Of a stretch of DNA of 64,000 nt, positions 58,684 through 64,000 are shown piece by piece. The stretch lies in assembly GCA_022822135.1 (NCBI GenBank), contig JAJECH010000018.1:238155-302154 (forward strand), written 5' to 3'. Positions within the stretch are counted from its first letter, which is position 1. The number at the start of each line of letters is the position of its first letter. Below the pieces are notes generated by a model. The model was given only the letters and a program-made list of their open reading frames with translations, made no database searches and had not been told where the DNA came from. Origin of the DNA: Pseudomonadales bacterium. Its GTDB lineage: Bacteria; Pseudomonadota; Gammaproteobacteria; Pseudomonadales; Azotimanducaceae. The position numbers and the translations under genes are program-made.

Positions 58684-61600
58684 GCCGTCAATCCTTCATG
58701 TAGTTCCTGTAAGGGGCGGACGTTTTCCGATTGCCCATCGCGAATCGCCGCACAAATAGCCATTCCGCCGGATAGGGTCGTTGTATAAGCAATTTTGTTT
58801 CTTAACGCCAGTCGTCTGATGACCGCCGAATCCGCTATTGACTGTCGCCCTTCGGTGGAATTGATAATCAATTTCACATCTCGGTTTTGAATTAAGTCGG
58901 ATACATCGGGTCGACCTTCAGTTACCTTGTTTACCCGTTCGGTCTTAATATCAGCATCTTCAAGGACAGACGCGGTGCCTCGGGTAGCAACGATGTCGAA
59001 TCCTAAATCAATTAACTCACGTCCAATATCGGCGACGAACGGTCTATCCGATGTCTTAACACTTAAAAAGACGAGTCCTGACCGCGGCAATTCGACACCC
59101 GCTGCCAGAGACGCTTTGTAAAAGGCTTCAGAAAATGTTTCGCCAACGCCCATCACCTCGCCGGTCGACTTCATTTCCGGTCCCAAAATCGGGTCGACTC
59201 CAGGAAACTTGATGAATGGAAAGACAGATTCCTTTACGCATATGTGTGTCGGCTGTACCCCGTTGGTAAATCCTTGACTACGTAGGGACTGACCCGCCAT
59301 GCAACGTGCTGCAACTTTCGCCAGTGACGTACCGATGCACTTCGAGACAAACGGCACCGTTCGTGATGCTCGAGGATTTACCTCAAGAACATAAATATCG
59401 TCGTTTTGAATCGCCATCTGCACGTTCATCAGCCCGACGACATGCAATTCCTCTGCTAGAGTGACAGCCTGACGGCGAATGTCTTCTTGAATGCCCTCAC
59501 TGAGGTCATGAGGTGGCAATGAACAAGCAGAATCGCCGGAATGCACGCCCGCTTGTTCTATGTGTTGCATGATTGCACTCACGACAACTTCCTTGCCATC
59601 TGAGACGACCTCGACGTCCACTTCGACCGCTTGGTCTAAGAAACGGTCGAGCAGCACAGGCGCTGAATTCGATTCCGGCAGAGCATTTTCGAGATACATG
59701 CCGAGTTCACGATCGTTGTACACGATTTCCATCGCGCGACCGCCTAGTACGAAGCTCGGTCGTACAACGATTGGATAACCAATTTCTGCGGCCGCTTTTA
59801 GTCCTTCTTCTATGGAAACTACGGTCGAGTTATTAGGTTGCTTTAGGTTGATTCGCTCAATGAGCTGCTTGAACAGTTCTCTATCTTCAGCGCGCGTGAT
59901 CGCTTTCGAATCCGTACCAATGATTTTTACACCTAGCTCGGACAATTGGTCGACTAGCTTTAGTGGCGTCTGCCCACCGAACTGTACGATGACGCCATCG
60001 GGTTGTTCCACATCAACAATAGCCAGTACGTCTTCCAAAGTAACGGGTTCGAAGTACAGTCGATCTGACGTGTCGTAGTCCGTTGATACAGTTTCTGGAT
60101 TGCAATTCACCATGATGGTTTCGTAACCATCTTCGCGCATCGCCAAAACTGCGTGCACACAACAGTAGTCGAACTCGATGCCTTGGCCAATGCGATTAGG
60201 ACCGCCGCCGAGCACCATGATCTTCTTACGCTCACTGGGATTCGCTTCGCACTCCTCTTCATACGTTGAATAGAGGTATGCGGTCGCAGCCGAGAACTCT
60301 GCAGCACATGTGTCGACCCGTTTGTACACAGGTTTTACACCCGTAGCTTGTCGATGTTCACGAACCTTGAATTCATCCACGCCCAAGAGCTCGGCGACGC
60401 GAGCGTCACTAAATCCATCGCGTTTTAGTCGACGCCAGTAGGTTTCATCGAACGAGTCGAGAGATCGAGCAAGCATCTCGTTCTCCGTCTTAATCAGATC
60501 CTCAATTTGCGCCAAGAACCAAGGATCGATCGCGGTCATGTCGTAGAGTTGGTCTACGCCCATCCCATAACGAATCGCGTCACCGATATATTGCAGTCGA
60601 TCGGCACCTGGTTGACGAAGGTTCGCGACTAGAGCGCGTTCGTCGTCAGCAGTCTCAACCTTGAGAATTGAATTGAACCCCGTCAGATTGGTTTCAGTGC
60701 TACGCAATGCTTTATGAAGCGATTCCTTGAACGTCCGTCCAAAGGACATCGCTTCACCAACCGATTTCATTTGGGTGGTGAGTCGATCATCAGCCTGTTC
60801 AAATTTTTCGAAAGCAAAGCGTGGTAGCTTCGTAACCACGTAGTCAATCGAAGGTTCAAATGAAGCCGGCGTCGCACCGGTGATTTCGTTGTCTAGCTCG
60901 TCCAGTGTGTAGCCAACTGCGAGCTTCGCTGCTACTTTCGCGATCGGGAAACCGGTTGCCTTCGAAGCTAGCGCTGACGAGCGCGATACACGCGGATTCA
61001 TTTCAACAACGATCATGCGCTCGCTTTGTGGATCGATCGCAAACTGAACGTTTGAGCCGCCCGTCTCGACCCCAATCTCACGCAAGACTGCAATCGACGC
61101 GTTCCGCATGATCTGATATTCCTTGTCAGTCAGCGTCTGAGCGGGCGCGACCGTGATGGAATCTCCAGTATGCACGCCCATTGCGTCAACGTTCTCGATA
61201 GAACAAATGATGATGCAGTTGTCTTTCCGGTCACGCACCACCTCCATCTCGAATTCCTTCCAACCAAGAAGCGATTCGTCGATTAGCAGTTCATTCGTTG
61301 GCGAAAGATCAAGCCCACGGGTGCAGATTTCTATAAATTCGTCTTCGTTGTAGGCGATACCTCCACCCGAACCACCTAGCGTGAATGAGGGTCGGATGAT
61401 GCATGGATAGTCAACCTGCTTCTGGACTTGCAGTGCATCTTCGAGGTTGTGTGCAATCCCCGATCGTGCGGTCTCGAGACCGATACGAGCCATCGCTTTG
61501 TCGAACAGCTCACGATCCTCAGCTTTGTCGATGGCTTCTTTGCTGGCGCCGATCATTTCGACATCGTACTTCTCCAACACACCTTCGCGTACAAGATCAA

Positions 61601-61898
61601 GCGCGCAGTTAAGTGCAGTTTGTCCGCCCATGGTCGGGAGCAACGTATCCGGGCGTTCCCGCGCGATGATCTGCGCGACGGTACGCCATTCGACGGGCTC
61701 GATGTAAGTACGCGTCGCCATCGAAGGATCTGTCATGATCGTCGCTGGATTCGAATTGACGAGGATGACCTTGTAGCCTTCTTCTTGAAGGGCTTTGCAC
61801 GCCTGTGCGCCCGAATAATCGAATTCGCAAGCCTGACCGATCACAATCGGTCCGGCGCCAAGAATCAATACCGATTCAATGTCTGCTCGTCTAGGCAC
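58680..61898 (-). CDS. carB: Carbamoyl-phosphate synthase, large subunit
   Basis: 1072 residues with two ATP-grasp halves, an oligomerisation domain and a C-terminal MGS-like allosteric domain (about 940-1072). [26 protein letters not shown] and [20 protein letters not shown] open the two halves. It overlaps carA by 8 bp and greA by 4 bp, an operon carA-carB-greA. Confidence 0.97.
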   Translation of the reverse strand: MPRRADIESVLILGAGPIVIGQACEFDYSGAQACKALQEEGYKVILVNSNPATIMTDPSMATRTYIEPVEWRTVAQIIARERPDTLLPTMGGQTALNCALDLVREGVLEKYDVEMIGASKEAIDKAEDRELFDKAMARIGLETARSGIAHNLEDALQVQKQVDYPCIIRPSFTLGGSGGGIAYNEDEFIEICTRGLDLSPTNELLIDESLLGWKEFEMEVVRDRKDNCIIICSIENVDAMGVHTGDSITVAPAQTLTDKEYQIMRNASIAVLREIGVETGGSNVQFAIDPQSERMIVVEMNPRVSRSSALASKATGFPIAKVAAKLAVGYTLDELDNEITGATPASFEPSIDYVVTKLPRFAFEKFEQADDRLTTQMKSVGEAMSFGRTFKESLHKALRSTETNLTGFNSILKVETADDERALVANLRQPGADRLQYIGDAIRYGMGVDQLYDMTAIDPWFLAQIEDLIKTENEMLARSLDSFDETYWRRLKRDGFSDARVAELLGVDEFKVREHRQATGVKPVYKRVDTCAAEFSAATAYLYSTYEEECEANPSERKKIMVLGGGPNRIGQGIEFDYCCVHAVLAMREDGYETIMVNCNPETVSTDYDTSDRLYFEPVTLEDVLAIVDVEQPDGVIVQFGGQTPLKLVDQLSELGVKIIGTDSKAITRAEDRELFKQLIERINLKQPNNSTVVSIEEGLKAAAEIGYPIVVRPSFVLGGRAMEIVYNDRELGMYLENALPESNSAPVLLDRFLDQAVEVDVEVVSDGKEVVVSAIMQHIEQAGVHSGDSACSLPPHDLSEGIQEDIRRQAVTLAEELHVVGLMNVQMAIQNDDIYVLEVNPRASRTVPFVSKCIGTSLAKVAARCMAGQSLRSQGFTNGVQPTHICVKESVFPFIKFPGVDPILGPEMKSTGEVMGVGETFSEAFYKASLAAGVELPRSGLVFLSVKTSDRPFVADIGRELIDLGFDIVATRGTASVLEDADIKTERVNKVTEGRPDVSDLIQNRDVKLIINSTEGRQSIADSAVIRRLALRNKIAYTTTLSGGMAICAAIRDGQSENVRPLQELHEGLTA

Positions 61899-63039
61899 TT
61901 ACGTTCTGCCTACTTTCCTGCATTAGCTCAATAAAGTGGTCAAACAAAAAGCGGCAGTCCTGCGGACCTGGACTAGCCTCGGGATGGCCTTGAAATCCGA
62001 AAGCCGGCACGTCCGTCCGATGAATGCCTTGTAACGTTTGATCGAAAAGCGATATATGGGTCGCCCGAAGGTTGTTCGGTAACGTTTCTCGATCGACTGC
62101 GAAACCGTGATTCTGACTTGTGATGATCACAGTTTCCGAATCGATGTCAAAAACAGGGTGATTAGCGCCGTGGTGACCATACGGCATCTTGACCGTCCTT
62201 GCACCGCTCGCCAAAGCTAATAACTGACAACCGAGGCAGATGCCGAAGGTTGGAATCCCTTCTTCAAGGAAGTGTTGTATCGCTTTGATCGCGTAATCGC
62301 AAGGGTCTGGATCGCCAGGACCGTTGGAGAGAAAGATGCCATCGGGATTATGCGAAAGTGCGACTTCGGCCGGAGTTGACGCCGGTACAACGATGACCTC
62401 GCAACCTCTATCCACCAACAGTCGAAGTATGTTTCGCTTGACTCCGAAGTCGTACGCCACAACGCGAAATCTAATATCAACCGGAACTCGGAATCGCTCA
62501 ACGCCTTGATCGCTGTACCAACTGCCTTCCTTCCAGGCTGTCGTATCTTGTTGCGTGACAACCTTTGCCAAGTCCATTCCGGTCAAACCAGGGAATTCCC
62601 TTGCGCGAGCTATCGCGTTCGCTTCCGAAACGTCGGCGCCGGCGCTGATACACCCGCCCATCGCGCCGCACTCTCGAATGTGTCGCGTGAGCTTGCGCGT
62701 ATCTATATCCGCGATTGAAACAACCTGCTGGGAAGCCAAGAAGTCAGTTAAGGAGGCGTCTTCCCGTCGATTCGACGACCGGAGCGGCAGATCCCGAATC
62801 ACAAGACCTTCCGACCAGACACGTGAAGACTCAAAATCCGCTTGATTCGTTCCTGTATTGCCAATGTGTGGGTAAGTAAGGGTGACAATCTGACGTGCAT
62901 ATGAAGGATCTGTCAGGATTTCCTGGTAACCCGTCATCGACGTATTAAAGACGACCTCGCCGACGGCGTGACCCGCCACCCCTATAGATGTGCCATGGAA
63001 CACCGTGCCGTCCGCCAACGCGAGAATCGCAGGCTCCAT
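61891..63039 (-). CDS. carA: Carbamoyl-phosphate synthase, small subunit
   Basis: A 382-residue glutaminase subunit. The nucleophile Cys is in [12 protein letters not shown]; His and Glu are in [11 protein letters not shown]. It supplies ammonia from glutamine to CarB for arginine and pyrimidine synthesis. Confidence 0.97.
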   Translation of the reverse strand: MEPAILALADGTVFHGTSIGVAGHAVGEVVFNTSMTGYQEILTDPSYARQIVTLTYPHIGNTGTNQADFESSRVWSEGLVIRDLPLRSSNRREDASLTDFLASQQVVSIADIDTRKLTRHIRECGAMGGCISAGADVSEANAIARAREFPGLTGMDLAKVVTQQDTTAWKEGSWYSDQGVERFRVPVDIRFRVVAYDFGVKRNILRLLVDRGCEVIVVPASTPAEVALSHNPDGIFLSNGPGDPDPCDYAIKAIQHFLEEGIPTFGICLGCQLLALASGARTVKMPYGHHGANHPVFDIDSETVIITSQNHGFAVDRETLPNNLRATHISLFDQTLQGIHRTDVPAFGFQGHPEASPGPQDCRFLFDHFIELMQESRQNVSA

Positions 63040-63080
63040 TAAGCTCTCGCCTCGAGTCTGACAAGGTCTGAACGAAGGCT

Positions 63081-63107
63081 AAAAAAAAGAGGAGAACACC
63101 CCTCTTT
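63081..63107 (-). terminator. Terminator between dapB and carA
   Basis: On the minus strand a hairpin AAGAGG / CCTCTT (63087-63092 with 63101-63106) followed by eight T. It separates dnaJ-dapB from carAB. Confidence 0.85.
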
Positions 63108-63126
63108 CTCTGCCAAAATCAATTAA

Positions 63127-63945
63127 TCAATCTCCCAGTCCTAAAACACTGTCCATGTCAAAAAAGCCAGTTTCAGTAGCGTCTAGCTTTGCAGCAATGA
63201 ATCTCACTGCTCGAATAGCGCCTGCGCCGAAATTGACACGACTTTGCGCTCGATGAGTAATTTCCACCCGTTCGCCCGTTCCCGCATACACTACCGTATG
63301 CTCGCCAACGATATCCCCGCCTCGTGCCGAATGAAATCCAATCGTACCTTTCTCTCTTCGCCCGGTGTAACCGACACGACCATGGACCGCTTGATCGTCC
63401 AGTCTTACGTCTCGGGCATCCGCAACAATTTCGCCTAGGCGAACGGCCGTCCCTGACGGCGAATCGTTTTTCAATGAATGATGGATTTCAAAAATCTCAA
63501 TATCAACATCATCACCTAACGCCTTGGTCGCCATTTCAACCAATTTGAAGGTGATATTCACACCAATACTCATATTTGGCGACAGGAGGATCGGTATAGA
63601 TCCAGCCGCTGACTTTACCGTGCCTAGCTGTTCGTCAGAAAATCCTGTCGTACCGATCACTAGACCCTTGTTATGTTCCAGACACGCGCCAACGGCTTCA
63701 ACCGACGAATCTGCATGACTGAAGTCGACGAGGACATCACAGTGTCGTACAGTGTCCTCAATTCCCCTCATGATCGGTATATCGAGGTTGCCGACACCGG
63801 CGACTTCACCAGCATCTTGTTCGATGGCTCCGCTAGCGGGATGATCGCACGCGCTAGTGAGCTCAAGATCATCACTTGCCGTGACGAGCTGGGTGATCGT
63901 ACGCCCCATCTGACCTGCGGCGCCACAAATACCGACGCGCGTCAC
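63127..63945 (-). CDS. dapB: 4-hydroxy-tetrahydrodipicolinate reductase
   Basis: A 272-residue NAD(P)H enzyme of lysine and diaminopimelate synthesis. The N-terminal GAAGQMGRTI dinucleotide loop, EIHHSLKNDSPSGTA with the active-site His-His-Lys, and the C-domain are intact. It starts at GTG, which overlaps the dnaJ stop codon. Confidence 0.96.
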   Translation of the reverse strand: MTRVGICGAAGQMGRTITQLVTASDDLELTSACDHPASGAIEQDAGEVAGVGNLDIPIMRGIEDTVRHCDVLVDFSHADSSVEAVGACLEHNKGLVIGTTGFSDEQLGTVKSAAGSIPILLSPNMSIGVNITFKLVEMATKALGDDVDIEIFEIHHSLKNDSPSGTAVRLGEIVADARDVRLDDQAVHGRVGYTGRREKGTIGFHSARGGDIVGEHTVVYAGTGERVEITHRAQSRVNFGAGAIRAVRFIAAKLDATETGFFDMDSVLGLGD

Positions 63946-64000
63946 TCAGAGTCGCCGTTGTTGTTAAAGTAACTCTTCAGCTTCTCAAACCAACTATCGT
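63942..64000 (-). CDS. dnaJ: DnaJ C-terminus (partial)
   Basis: The last 18 or so codons of a minus-strand gene, ending DSWFEKLKSYFNNNGDSE. The SWF(E/D)xxKxxF ending is typical of DnaJ, and the position upstream of dapB agrees with gammaproteobacterial gene order. The stop TGA overlaps the dapB GTG. Confidence 0.7.
   Translation of the reverse strand, partial: DSWFEKLKSYFNNNGDSE

Overview
This window is a chromosomal segment of a gammaproteobacterium, about 50% GC, that is not a close relative of any strain I can name. The assignment rests on conserved gene order. The blocks rrn-tyrS-M23 peptidase-anmK-erpA, dksA-gluQ-pcnB-panB-panC-pgi-acs, pnp-rpsO-truB-rbfA-infB-nusA-rimP, secG-tpiA-glmM-ftsH and greA-carB-carA-dapB-dnaJ follow the Pseudomonas-type order known from the literature. 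Several usual members are missing from their usual places (folK, panD, folP, rlmE/yhbY).

Layout. 0-11.3 kb is an accessory region: two phytanoyl-CoA-dioxygenase-like oxygenases, a MaoC-type dehydratase, a large PEP-synthase/rifampin-phosphotransferase-like enzyme, an ARPP-1 family protein and a TonB-dependent receptor. At the left edge is the start of a gene that may be birA. 11.3-20.8 kb is the ribosomal RNA region, all on the minus strand: promoter, 16S, tRNA-Ile, tRNA-Ala, 23S, 5S, terminator. The 23S gene is split by a 633-nt group I intron encoding a LAGLIDADG homing endonuclease, inserted after the base equivalent to E. coli U1931. About 3.5 kb downstream is a second 5S gene with a 110-nt 23S tail fused to the intron's 3' part, a rearranged fossil of an intron-bearing rrn copy. 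Two bacterial-PH-domain membrane protein genes and a small membrane protein lie between the copies.

20.8-30 kb holds tyrS, an M23 peptidase, anmK (peptidoglycan turnover), erpA (Fe-S delivery), a ClC transporter, hemJ and hemL (heme synthesis), a PfkB kinase and sfsA. 30-39 kb starts with a DksA protein carrying a roughly 265-residue histone-H1-like basic tail, followed by gluQ, pcnB, the pantothenate genes, pgi and acs. 39-47.5 kb is the minus-strand translation/RNA-decay operon rimP-nusA-infB-rbfA-truB-rpsO-pnp.

47.5-53 kb is a small accessory island between rimP and the initiator tRNA gene: an IsdG-like monooxygenase, an APH/EcKinase-like kinase that probably starts at CTG, an SRPBCC protein, a DUF1971 protein and a hipBA toxin-antitoxin pair. 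From 53 kb to the end run, on the minus strand, tRNA-fMet, tRNA-Leu, secG, tpiA, glmM, ftsH, an AT-rich patch with greA, carBA, dapB and the tail of dnaJ.

The strongest leads are the 23S intron with its relic copy and the basic-tailed DksA. I saw no CRISPR array, prophage or insertion sequence.
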